Origin: JAKFWF01 sp031365375
Lineage (GTDB): Bacteria > Pseudomonadota > Alphaproteobacteria > Rhizobiales > Hyphomicrobiaceae
DNA length: 12,852 nt
Assembly: GCA_031365375.1 (NCBI GenBank)
Contig: JANLXZ010000298.1
Location: 1 to 12,852 of the forward strand
Reading direction: 5' to 3'
The position numbers were made by a program, and so were the translations under genes. Positions 1-6,556 of the stretch are shown here, one piece after another. Position 1 is the stretch's first letter, and each line of letters begins with the position of its first letter. A model generated the notes under the pieces. The model saw only the letters and a program-made list of their open reading frames with translations, was not told the origin of the DNA and did no database searches.

Positions 1-449
1 AGCATTTGCTGCTGGCCGCCGCTCAGTGCCGAGCCGAGATCGTGCCGCTTGGCCGCTATCTCGGGAAAGTATTCGAGCGCTTCCTCGATGCGCAGGACGC
101 GCTCCTGCCGCGGTAGATTGTACGCGGCCAAGAGCAGGTTATCGGCAACCGTTTGCTGAGTGAAAACGCGATGCCCCTCGATGACGTGAGCAAGACCGGC
201 GCGCGACGCCTCGCGCGGACCGACATTGCGAATTTCGCGTCCATCAAATTGAGCGCTGCCGCTCGTCATCGGAAGCAACCCAGATATCGCTCTTAGCAGG
301 GTTGTTTTGCCGGCACCGTTTGGACCGAGCAGCGTGACGATCTCTGCCCGGCCGATCACCAAGTCGACGCCGTGCAGTACCGCGATCTTGCCGTAGCCGG
401 CATCGAGGCCGGTGACGTTGAGAAGTGGTTCAGCCACCGAGGTATGCAC
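1..449 (-). CDS. livF: LivF-type branched-chain amino acid ABC transporter ATPase (partial, 3' end outside window)
   Basis: Cytoplasmic ATPase that pairs with the LivG domain to power a LivHM-type importer. About 149 residues are visible; the family is usually about 235, so the C-terminal third, with Walker B and the H-loop, lies beyond the left edge. The Walker A motif GPNGAGKT is near residues 42-49, and the ABC signature LSGGQQQM is the last thing encoded before the edge. The N-terminal pattern, LLNVTGLDAGYGKIAVLHGV, is typical of LivF. I chose the GTG at 449-447 because a strong Shine-Dalgarno, AAGGAGG, lies six bases upstream on the minus strand; the GTG at 437-435 has none. This start lies inside the end of livMG, giving a 20-base overlap and suggesting translational coupling. 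Last visible gene of the left operon. Confidence 0.95.
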   Translation of the reverse strand, partial: MHTSVAEPLLNVTGLDAGYGKIAVLHGVDLVIGRAEIVTLLGPNGAGKTTLLRAISGLLPMTSGSAQFDGREIRNVGPREASRAGLAHVIEGHRVFTQQTVADNLLLAAYNLPRQERVLRIEEALEYFPEIAAKRHDLGSALSGGQQQM

Positions 450-2241
450 TGACGACCTCCTTGTCGGCGCGGACTTCCGCCGGAGTTCCAGCGGCCAAAA
501 CACGACCCAGATTGAGAACCGTGACACGGTCGCAGATATCGAAAATCAAATCGGCATGATGCTCGACCAGCAGCACGCCGGTACCGCCTTGCGCGATCGC
601 TTTGATCAGTGTGCCAAGACGCTCGATCTCTTGCGCCGACAAACCTGCGGCCGGTTCGTCGAGCATAAGGAATGCAGGCTTCAACATCAGGGCCCGCGCG
701 ATCTCGATGAACCGCAGTTCGCTGTGCTGCAGGCGATCCGCGCGGGTGTCGGCGAGGTCTTCGAGGCCAATAACCCGAAGCGCATCGAGTGCCGATTGGC
801 GCAGATGTGCTTCGTCTTTGTGGTGACCCGGTAATCCGAGGAGTGTCGTGACGAATCCAGCGCGGCCCAAAACCGTGCCGCCGATCATCACGTTGTCGAG
901 TACGGTGGCTTCGCCGACGATGCGTGGGGTTTGAAACGTGCGGGCGATGCCGTGACCAGCGCGCGTTTCAGGCCGCCCTGGTTCAAGCGGCCGCCCCCCG
1001 ATCTCGACCGTGCCGGCGCTCGGCGGGTAGTAGCCCGAAATGATGTTCAGCGTGGTCGTCTTGCCGCTGCCGTTGGGACCGATCAACCCGTGCACCCCGC
1101 CGCGCTTGATCTCGATGCTGGCACCATCGACCGCGCGAACCGCGCCGAAAGCCAGTACCACGTCGCGCAAAGAAATAGTCTCATCCGCAGTCCCGCTGGC
1201 GGCGAACGAGGAAACCAGAGCAGGTCGCGGCACGATGGCGCGATCGCTCTCCATGGCGGTACGGCTTTTGAAGTCGATCATTGCGGCGATGCCTCCCGGC
1301 ACCAGCAGGACGACAAGCAGCAGCAACGCCGCGTAAAGAAACGTCGACCACGCAGCCAAGGGCGCTGCGACCTCGGGCAGCAAGGTCAACACGATGGTGC
1401 CGATGAGCGGACCGAGGATCGAGCCCCTGCCACCGATCAGGATCGATATAAAGAACAGCAGCGAAAGATCGAACGTGAAGGCATCCGGCGTGATGTAGGT
1501 TTGCAGGGTGGCGAACAGTCCACCCGCGATTGCTGCCAGCGCTCCACTGAACAGAAAGATTTTCACCAGCAATGCCGGCTTCGAAATGCCTATGGCCTCC
1601 GCCGCAACGTCGGCGTCGCGAATGGCGATCAGTGCGCGGCCGTAGCGGCTCTGCGCGATGTTGGAAGCGAGCCAGGTACAGACCGCTGCAATTGCCAGGC
1701 ATAGGTAAAGCAGTCCGCGCCCCGTATTGAACGGCGACGGCAGCTCCGGACCTGTCAAGCCGATGCCACCACCAGTCACACTCTGCCATGCCAGCGCGAT
1801 TTGAGTGACGATGGTGGCAAAGCCAAGTGTCGTCATCGCAAAATAGAAGGTGCGCAGGCGCAGGGCCGGCAAGCCGACAATGACGCCGAAGATCGCGCCG
1901 AAAATACCGGCAACACCAAGCGCGGCGAACGGCGGGATTGGCGGCAGCCCGGGAAAGTTGCCGGCGGCGAGCACGCTTGTCACGTAGGCGCCGACAGTCA
2001 ACAATGCCACATAGCCGATGGCGAGCTGGCCAGCGTAGCCGACCACCAGTGTCAACCCACTCACCAACACCCAGTAGATCGCGGCTCGCGTCGCAATCAG
2101 GGTCCAGTAATCGTTGCCCACGAATGGCACGATCGCCGCTAGCGCAAAAATAACAACCAGCGGCACAAGGCCTGCGATCCCGGCCCTCGCCGGGGCACCG
2201 CGCACGGCCACTTCTGTTACCCGTCCCGTATCAACGCTCAT
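430..2241 (-). CDS. livM: Fused LivM permease / LivG ATPase of a branched-chain amino acid-type ABC importer
   Basis: A 603-residue single chain joining an inner-membrane permease to its cytoplasmic ATPase. Residues about 20-320 are a LivM-type permease with many hydrophobic segments and an EAA-like coupling loop at about 203-219 (ALIAIRDADVAAEAIGI). A linker of about 30 residues leads to a LivG ATPase from about 355: Walker A GPNGSGKT at 388-395, Q-loop RTFQTP at 434-439, Walker B FLMLDEP at 524-530, and the switch histidine in VEHH at about 561. The signature segment at 504-511 reads LQHSELRF instead of an LSxGQ-type motif. Such LivM-LivG fusions are known in rhizobia and relatives. I chose the ATG at 2241-2239 because it overlaps the livH stop in a TGATG and is preceded by GGAGGG; the reading frame is open further upstream, but only inside livH. 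Confidence 0.95.
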   Translation of the reverse strand: MSVDTGRVTEVAVRGAPARAGIAGLVPLVVIFALAAIVPFVGNDYWTLIATRAAIYWVLVSGLTLVVGYAGQLAIGYVALLTVGAYVTSVLAAGNFPGLPPIPPFAALGVAGIFGAIFGVIVGLPALRLRTFYFAMTTLGFATIVTQIALAWQSVTGGGIGLTGPELPSPFNTGRGLLYLCLAIAAVCTWLASNIAQSRYGRALIAIRDADVAAEAIGISKPALLVKIFLFSGALAAIAGGLFATLQTYITPDAFTFDLSLLFFISILIGGRGSILGPLIGTIVLTLLPEVAAPLAAWSTFLYAALLLLVVLLVPGGIAAMIDFKSRTAMESDRAIVPRPALVSSFAASGTADETISLRDVVLAFGAVRAVDGASIEIKRGGVHGLIGPNGSGKTTTLNIISGYYPPSAGTVEIGGRPLEPGRPETRAGHGIARTFQTPRIVGEATVLDNVMIGGTVLGRAGFVTTLLGLPGHHKDEAHLRQSALDALRVIGLEDLADTRADRLQHSELRFIEIARALMLKPAFLMLDEPAAGLSAQEIERLGTLIKAIAQGGTGVLLVEHHADLIFDICDRVTVLNLGRVLAAGTPAEVRADKEVVSAYLGG

Positions 2242-3098
2242 CACACCCTCCGGGACGCAGGCGCGCCAAACAGGCCCTGAGGGGCGATCAACAGCACCAC
2301 AATAAAGAGCGCAAACACGGCGACCGACGCGAAGATGCCGCCCCACAGGAAGTTTGCGGCCTGTTGGAACAAGCCCAACGCGAAACCACCGACGATCGAG
2401 CCGCGGTTGTTGCCCAGGCCGCCGAGCGCCACCGGCACGAAGCCGTAGAAGTTCAACATCGCTCCGTTGGCGACAAACGCGAGTAGCAACGCACCGCCGG
2501 AGAATCCGGCCAATCCGCCAATCATGCCGGCGAGCGCGTAACTCGCGATCCGCAGATTGCGTTCGGGCAGACCCAAGGCTTGGGCCGAGAAATTATCCTC
2601 AGCGATCGCCTTGAAGGCGCGTCCGACGAGGGTGTGCTTGTACAGAAGTTCGAGCCCGACAATGGTCAATCCACACGCAACAATGGGAAACCAGAGCTTT
2701 TCATCGAAGATACCCGCACCTGTCCCGAACAATCGTGGAAACGGCTGCGGCTCCGTGCTCCATTCGACCGCGACGACCTGCTGGATCATCAGCGCGAGCG
2801 CCAAAGTCGACAGCACGTAGAGATGCTGCTCGATGCTTTTCAACACCGGTCGTACTGCAACGATTTCAGTCACGACACCGACAATCGCGCAACCCGCAAG
2901 CGTGAGCGCCAAGCCGAAGACTGGATGTAAACCCATCCGCAGCATGAACAACGATCCGAACACCCCACCCAGCATGCCAAGCTGGCCGGAGGTGAAGCTC
3001 ATCACACGCGATGTGGAGTACATCGTATTGTAGGTTACACCGATCAGCGCGTAGATCGCGCCCATGGCCAGCCCGGTCGACACTATCGAAAACAGCAT
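2241..3098 (-). CDS. livH: LivH-type branched-chain amino acid ABC transporter permease
   Basis: Integral membrane protein of 285 residues, close to the usual LivH length of about 290. It should form the translocation pore with the LivM half of the next gene. It is hydrophobic throughout, with an EAA-like loop around residues 159-177 (GRAFKAIAEDNFSAQALGL) and a late GLGNNRGSIVGG segment at 227-238 that matches the conserved GGLG..G..GG region of LivH/LivM permeases. The frame is open another 69 bases upstream, but the ATG at 3098-3096 gives a normal LivH N-terminus (MLFSIVSTGLAMGAIYALIG) and has AAAGAGAT upstream. The longer version would begin with a non-membrane, arginine-rich segment encoded by the intergenic inverted repeats. 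The stop overlaps the livMG start by one base. Confidence 0.94.
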   Translation of the reverse strand: MLFSIVSTGLAMGAIYALIGVTYNTMYSTSRVMSFTSGQLGMLGGVFGSLFMLRMGLHPVFGLALTLAGCAIVGVVTEIVAVRPVLKSIEQHLYVLSTLALALMIQQVVAVEWSTEPQPFPRLFGTGAGIFDEKLWFPIVACGLTIVGLELLYKHTLVGRAFKAIAEDNFSAQALGLPERNLRIASYALAGMIGGLAGFSGGALLLAFVANGAMLNFYGFVPVALGGLGNNRGSIVGGFALGLFQQAANFLWGGIFASVAVFALFIVVLLIAPQGLFGAPASRRV

Positions 3099-3115
3099 TG
3101 CGATCTCTTTTGTTG

Positions 3116-3150
3116 TCGCTGCCGGCACGCGTTCTGCGAGCCGGCAGCGA
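3116..3150 (-). repeat. Perfect 11-bp inverted repeat (hairpin) between livK and livH
   Basis: Arms 3116-3126 (TCGCTGCCGGC) and 3140-3150 (GCCGGCAGCGA) are perfectly complementary around a 13-base loop. In the minus-strand mRNA this GC-rich stem lies after the livK stop and just before the livH ribosome binding site. No T-run follows, so it is not a classical terminator. Hairpins here are known in other binding-protein operons to stabilise the upstream message and lower expression of the permease genes; that role is inferred for this one. Confidence 0.7.
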
Positions 3151-3170
3151 CGGATGGAGCGCCGCATCCG
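3151..3170 (-). repeat. Second, smaller inverted repeat in the livK-livH gap
   Basis: CGGATG at 3151-3156 and CATCCG at 3165-3170 are perfectly complementary with an eight-base loop. It directly abuts the larger 3116-3150 hairpin, so the livK-livH intercistronic RNA probably folds into two adjacent stem-loops. A six-base stem alone could be chance; the adjacency makes it more credible. Confidence 0.45.
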
Positions 3171-3209
3171 GACGGCTCTGCGACAGCGGAGACAGTGGCG
3201 GGAACTAAA

Positions 3210-4394
3210 TCAAGCGTATCCTGGCGCGAGCTTGAACGTGCCGTCCTTGGCCGAGTTGGCAGCCGACATGACGACGTCGTTGACCGGATAGCCGTTGTGC
3301 GACGTCGGCGACCACGTGTATTCGCCGAAGTAGCCAGGGTATTTTGTCAACGTGTTCCAATGCTTGATGATGTCCTCGCTCGACGACGAACCCGCTTCGA
3401 CGGCCTTGGCAATCAGGTTGACAGCGTCAATGCCGTTGGCCACCCACCACAGTAGCGTGTCCGATAAATCGACTTTTCCCTTCAGACGCTCCAACAGTTC
3501 TTGCGTGCGCGCCGGCAGCTTGCCGTCATCGCCATAGCTGCAGCTGCGGTAGCCGATGGCATAAACTTTCTCCCAATTGGCCGGCTTGTCGACGAGCTTT
3601 GCAATTTCGCCTGAAGACATCGAAGGATGGCCGACGAACGAGACGTCCCAATTTAGGGCGGCGCGCGTGTTGAACATGCGCGCGTCCATCCCGGTCGAAA
3701 CGCTCCACACGACGATCGCCTCGGCGCCGGCGGTTTTCGCGCGCAACATGTCGGGCGTCATGTCGGGTTGGGTCGCGTCGATGTTGGCCAGATAGACAAC
3801 CTCCACGCCGTCTTTGACAAATGCTGCCGCCGAGGCCTTGGCAGCGCTAACGCCGTAGCCGGTGGTGTCGCCGATAATCGCAACTTTCTTGGCTTTGACG
3901 ATCTTGGTGCAGTAGTTGCGCACGGCGTCGTCCCATTGGGTATTGGACGGTGTCATGCGGAAGGCATTGGGGAACTTCTGCTCGTCGATCAGGGTGTCGA
4001 CTACGCATGGATGGATGTTCGGCATTTTCGCGCGCGCCATGATCGGCGTTACAGCGAGCGACTCGCCGGAGTTGGTCGGCCCCCAAATGGCATGCACCTT
4101 TGCCTGGCTGATCATTTCCTGCGTGGCGTTTACCGCCTTAGTGGGATCGCCCTGGGTATCGCGAGTGACGATCTCGATCTTGCGCCCCTTGACGCCACCG
4201 GCCGCGTTAAGTGCTTCGGCCGCGAACATGACACCGCGATTGAAGCCTACAGCCGGTGCCGAGCTTGGTCCCGTCAACGCCGCGAGCCAGCCGATCCTTA
4301 AGGGCTCGGTCTGAGCGAATGCTGGTAGCGTAATAGAAGCAGCAGATGCGGTTGCAAGAGAACCGATGGCGAAGTCGCGGCGCGTTAATTTCAT
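3210..4394 (-). CDS. livK: LivK-type periplasmic substrate-binding protein of ABC importer
   Basis: A 394-residue periplasmic binding protein (type I periplasmic fold, Leu/Ile/Val-binding family) that captures the substrate and delivers it to LivH/LivM. The N-terminus MKLTRRDFAIGSLATASAAS has a twin-arginine-like RR at residues 5-6, a hydrophobic core, and a likely cleavage site after AFA (25-27). The mature start EPLRIGWLAALTGPSSAPAV and the segments AEALNAAGGVKGRKIEIV and WGPTNSGESLAVTPIM are typical of the family. An excellent Shine-Dalgarno, GAGGAGG, lies at 4406-4400, five bases before the ATG. It sits 46 bases after the mandelate racemase-like gene and 111 bases before livH. The ligand cannot be read from the sequence. 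The gene context suggests a hydroxy- or aromatic carboxylate at least as readily as a branched-chain amino acid. Confidence 0.93.
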   Translation of the reverse strand: MKLTRRDFAIGSLATASAASITLPAFAQTEPLRIGWLAALTGPSSAPAVGFNRGVMFAAEALNAAGGVKGRKIEIVTRDTQGDPTKAVNATQEMISQAKVHAIWGPTNSGESLAVTPIMARAKMPNIHPCVVDTLIDEQKFPNAFRMTPSNTQWDDAVRNYCTKIVKAKKVAIIGDTTGYGVSAAKASAAAFVKDGVEVVYLANIDATQPDMTPDMLRAKTAGAEAIVVWSVSTGMDARMFNTRAALNWDVSFVGHPSMSSGEIAKLVDKPANWEKVYAIGYRSCSYGDDGKLPARTQELLERLKGKVDLSDTLLWWVANGIDAVNLIAKAVEAGSSSSEDIIKHWNTLTKYPGYFGEYTWSPTSHNGYPVNDVVMSAANSAKDGTFKLAPGYA

Positions 4395-4428
4395 TATTTC
4401 CTCCTCAGGTGTCAGGCTTTTTATCGGA

Positions 4429-4443
4429 TGAGCTTATTGCTCA
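4429..4443 (-). repeat. Small hairpin overlapping the stop codon of the enolase-superfamily gene
   Basis: TGAGC at 4429-4433 and GCTCA at 4439-4443 are perfectly complementary with a five-base loop; the stem includes the stop codon of the upstream gene. No T-run follows on the minus strand, so read-through into livK is expected. It is short and could be chance. Confidence 0.3.
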
Positions 4444-5523
4444 ACTTGGCAGGCTCGTAATGTAGTCCTGATTAAATGTGAACCCCCAGCCCGGTCGCTC
4501 GGGCACGAGCGCGCAGCCATCCTCAAACTCGATCGCTTCATTATAGATTTTCGAAAACCACGGCATGTATTCGAGGTAACTCGAGTTGCTGAGCGCACCG
4601 AGAACTTGCAGACTACACTCAGGAAACAGATGACTCGACACCGGCACATCATGACTTTGCGCCATGTGGCCAACAACCATAAATTCGCTCACACCACCCA
4701 CGCGCTGCAGGTCGGGCATCAAAATGTCCGCCGAGCGCAGATCAAGCATGCGGCGGAACCCGTAGCGTGTGTATTCGGTTTCGCCACTCGCAATCGGCGT
4801 GTCGAGGGCGGCTGCGACGCGCGCCACGCCTTCGAGGTCCCAAGCGGGAAGTGGTTCTTCAAACCAGGCGAGGTTGCATTCCTCGAGCTGGCGTCCGAGC
4901 CGGATCGCACCGCTTTCAGTCAGACCTTGGTTGGCGTCAGCCATCAATGCGATATGGGGCCCGATCGCCTTGCGCACGGCTTTTACCCGCGCCACGTCGA
5001 TCATCGGATCGCCGGAGCCGAGCCGCATTTTGATTGCTTTAAAGCCGGATCCAACGAATTTTTCAGCCTCGCTGATCAACTCTCGTTCAGAATGAGACAG
5101 CCATAACCCACCGCTATGATAGGCCGGCAGCCGATCCTTGGCGCCACCGAGCAATCGGTAAATTGGCATCCCAGATGATTTGCCGAGCGCGTCCCAAAGC
5201 GCACCATCCAGCGCCGAGATGGCCATCACCGGGACGCCGGTGTGACCAATGAAGTTGATGTCCTTCCAGGCACGCGACCAGAAATTCGCGATGTGGCCGG
5301 CATCGCGCCCCACGATCAACTCCGACAGTTCGTCGATCATTTTTCGAACGACTGCGGTGCGGCGATTATTGAGGGTAAAGACGAGGTTTTCGCCGACGAC
5401 TCCACTGTCGCAGCGAACAGAGATAAGCACACATCCGAAACAGGTGATTGCGCCAAGGGCGCTTCCGAGTGGCTTGTCGAGATTGACCTGGATCGGCCTC
5501 GTCTCGACGCTTTTTACTATCAT
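4441..5523 (-). CDS. Mandelate racemase/muconate lactonizing enzyme family protein (enolase superfamily, MR-like)
   Basis: A 360-residue cytoplasmic enzyme of the enolase superfamily, which abstracts the proton alpha to a carboxylate using a Mg2+ site and then racemises or dehydrates the substrate. Predicted metal ligands are D196 (ADANQ), E222 (FEEP) and E248 (ASGE). The catalytic Asp-His dyad is D271 (MPDLQRVGGVSE) and H298 (VSSHLFPE), and E318 (YLEYM) matches the conserved mandelate racemase glutamate. This assigns it to the mandelate racemase subgroup and not the muconate-lactonizing one. The KxK motif reads K165-M-R167, so the second base is arginine. The frame is open to 5592, but the ATG at 5523-5521 gives the family N-terminus MIVKSVETRP; its Shine-Dalgarno is weak. 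It is the first gene of the operon with the Liv-type transporter. The exact substrate is unknown: a sugar acid dehydratase, racemase or epimerase are all possible. Confidence 0.9.
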   Translation of the reverse strand: MIVKSVETRPIQVNLDKPLGSALGAITCFGCVLISVRCDSGVVGENLVFTLNNRRTAVVRKMIDELSELIVGRDAGHIANFWSRAWKDINFIGHTGVPVMAISALDGALWDALGKSSGMPIYRLLGGAKDRLPAYHSGGLWLSHSERELISEAEKFVGSGFKAIKMRLGSGDPMIDVARVKAVRKAIGPHIALMADANQGLTESGAIRLGRQLEECNLAWFEEPLPAWDLEGVARVAAALDTPIASGETEYTRYGFRRMLDLRSADILMPDLQRVGGVSEFMVVGHMAQSHDVPVSSHLFPECSLQVLGALSNSSYLEYMPWFSKIYNEAIEFEDGCALVPERPGWGFTFNQDYITSLPS

Positions 5524-5560
5524 CGACGACCCTGAGCTTCGGCGCAAACCCCTCGCGCAA

Positions 5561-5581
5561 GCTCGACCTGATCCGTCGAGC
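5561..5581. promoter_or_regulatory. Palindrome upstream of the enolase-liv operon (candidate operator or leader hairpin)
   Basis: GCTCGAC (5561-5567) and GTCGAGC (5575-5581) form a perfect seven-base inverted repeat around a seven-base centre. It lies about 38 bases upstream of the chosen start of the enolase-superfamily gene, where an operator or a 5' leader stem-loop would be placed. No regulator gene of the GntR, LysR or IclR type is visible in the window to pair with it. Function is inferred from position and symmetry only. Confidence 0.4.
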
Positions 5582-5697
5582 CTAAGTCTCATATCATCGA
5601 AATTGGAAGTTCGGCATGTATTCGCTGCAAATGTGCAATTTCGGAAACGCGCAGTGATCGCTTTCCGTGTACGAGCCCTCTATGCCGCGTTACTGCG

Positions 5698-6069
5698 TTA
5701 GCTGAGCATGGGCATCTCAGAGCTGGACGGTGAGTAGCGCGGCACAGGGTTGCAGACAGCCGTCATTGCAATATGAGCGAGAGCCCTGGCGCTGCGTGGA
5801 GGTGTTACGTCAATCTCGTCCCCCGTTACGAGAATTGTTGAATGACCCATCGTCTCCAATGTCGTGGCAAACAGGGCCGGCACCGAATGAGCATCGAGCG
5901 CAATCACACAATGTGGCTGCCGGCATAGAATTAGAATACCTGCTTCTTGCGCAAACCAGCCATGGAGAACGACGTCGCCGAATTGATTCAAGCCATGCAG
6001 TTCAATTCGGTCATCTACGATCGCAATTCCCAGTGCGCGCGTTGTTTGATCACTTACCGAAACTGCCAT
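5698..6069 (-). CDS. Small protein resembling the N-terminal DEDD domain of IS110/IS1111 transposases, catalytic acids lost
   Basis: A 123-residue protein. The order of motifs follows the N-terminal part of IS110/IS1111 transposases: a G-I-x-I beta strand (14-17), the HGLNQFGDVVL hairpin (25-35), a CVIALDA strand (54-60), a helix ending LETMGHSTILV (71-81), then ARALAHIAMTAVCNPVPRYSP (94-114), resembling the ARDAEAI..A...P.MRFVP region. The catalytic acids appear changed: the first Asp is Ala16, the Glu is Asp59, and the third-position Asp cluster is absent. Full family members are about 340-400 residues, so this is about one third. I chose the ATG at 6069-6067 because AGGAG precedes it by eight bases; the frame continues upstream to 6117 without support. 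An intact frame with a good ribosome site suggests either a recent remnant or a retained, repurposed fragment. The homology is judged by eye and is moderate. Confidence 0.5.
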   Translation of the reverse strand: MAVSVSDQTTRALGIAIVDDRIELHGLNQFGDVVLHGWFAQEAGILILCRQPHCVIALDAHSVPALFATTLETMGHSTILVTGDEIDVTPPRSARALAHIAMTAVCNPVPRYSPSSSEMPMLS

Positions 6070-6178
6070 GGTTCCTGCTCCTAGAAGTCCAAGTGGGGGT
6101 ATGCTAGCGGCAGGCATCTGACAAAATAGGCACGGCTCATGTCAGCTTCCCGTCAGGTACGTCTTAAACCATTAGACT

Positions 6179-6216
6179 TGTTCAATAAAATCATCGGATG
6201 AATCAATTTTTGAACA
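6179..6216. repeat. Imperfect inverted repeat with TGTTCA/TGAACA ends
   Basis: TGTTCA at 6179-6184 and TGAACA at 6211-6216 are exact complements, and TCAT/ATGA (6191-6194, 6198-6201) pair again around a three-base CGG loop. The AT-rich segments between also partly pair. It may be an operator or a structured RNA element; position between divergent genes is the only functional hint. Confidence 0.35.
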
Positions 6217-6512
6217 GATTGTTTCGATTTCGCGGTTCCTGTGCGTCCACGAGTTGTAAAGAGCTGCTTCTGCTTACGTTGTCGGATGCGAACGTCGTTA
6301 AACCAGCAACCTCGAATACCACGCAGGAAGAACGCAATCTGAAATACTGCATGATTTCAAAGCACTATGTTTTTTTTCGAAGGTAAGGAATAAATTCGCA
6401 AATTACGCTGAGACACTCTTGAAACCAGCCACGTAATCTGTCAGGTTTTAAAACGTAAGCTGTTAAGTCGGCTTGCACGAAGTTTGTATACCGTTTTGAA
6501 CCGTGTTTTTTT

Positions 6513-6552
6513 CAGTCTCTTCTATTTTGAGTCAGTCGCTTCTATTTTGAGT
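6513..6552 (+). repeat. Tandem 20-bp direct repeat just before the sensor kinase gene
   Basis: Two adjacent 20-base units, 6513-6532 and 6533-6552, read CAGTCtCTTCTATTTTGAGT and CAGTCgCTTCTATTTTGAGT, differing at one base. The second copy ends four bases before the predicted start codon, in the 5' leader or promoter of the kinase gene. A 20-base spacing puts the copies close to two helical turns apart, which would suit a dimeric DNA-binding protein, but a simple duplication is also possible. Confidence 0.8.
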
Positions 6553-6556
6553 AAGA

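Larger units (their letters stand above)
6070..6556. other. AT-rich divergent intergenic region
   Basis: About 490 bases without a convincing gene between a minus-strand and a plus-strand gene. It is AT-richer than the flanks (27 of 60 bases GC at 6421-6480) and should hold the promoters of both directions. It contains an imperfect palindrome (6179-6216) and a 20-base tandem duplication (6513-6552). A 62-codon open frame at 6198-6386 has no clear ribosome site or recognisable motif and I do not call it. No confident -35/-10 pair could be assigned. Confidence 0.6.

Noticed and set aside
931..1704. A 257-codon open frame on the plus strand
   Set aside because: It lies antisense within the livM-livG fusion gene; its product is low in complexity (rich in R, Q, D, G) with no domain, typical of the opposite strand of high-GC coding DNA.
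1181..1789. A 202-codon minus-strand frame inside the fusion gene
   Set aside because: It is out of frame with the clearly conserved LivM-LivG protein and has no recognisable motif.
3768..4301. A 177-codon plus-strand frame
   Set aside because: Fully antisense to livK, which has a signal peptide, strong ribosome site and family motifs.
4606..5106. A 166-codon plus-strand frame
   Set aside because: Antisense to the enolase-superfamily gene, whose active-site residues are all readable on the minus strand.
5524..5592. N-terminal extension of the enolase-superfamily protein to an ATG at 5592
   Set aside because: The extra 23 residues are arginine/glycine-rich, not part of the family fold, lack a ribosome site, and are encoded by the palindromic region.
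6198..6386. A 62-codon plus-strand frame in the AT-rich gap
   Set aside because: No ribosome binding site, no known motif and irregular composition; most likely chance in non-coding DNA.
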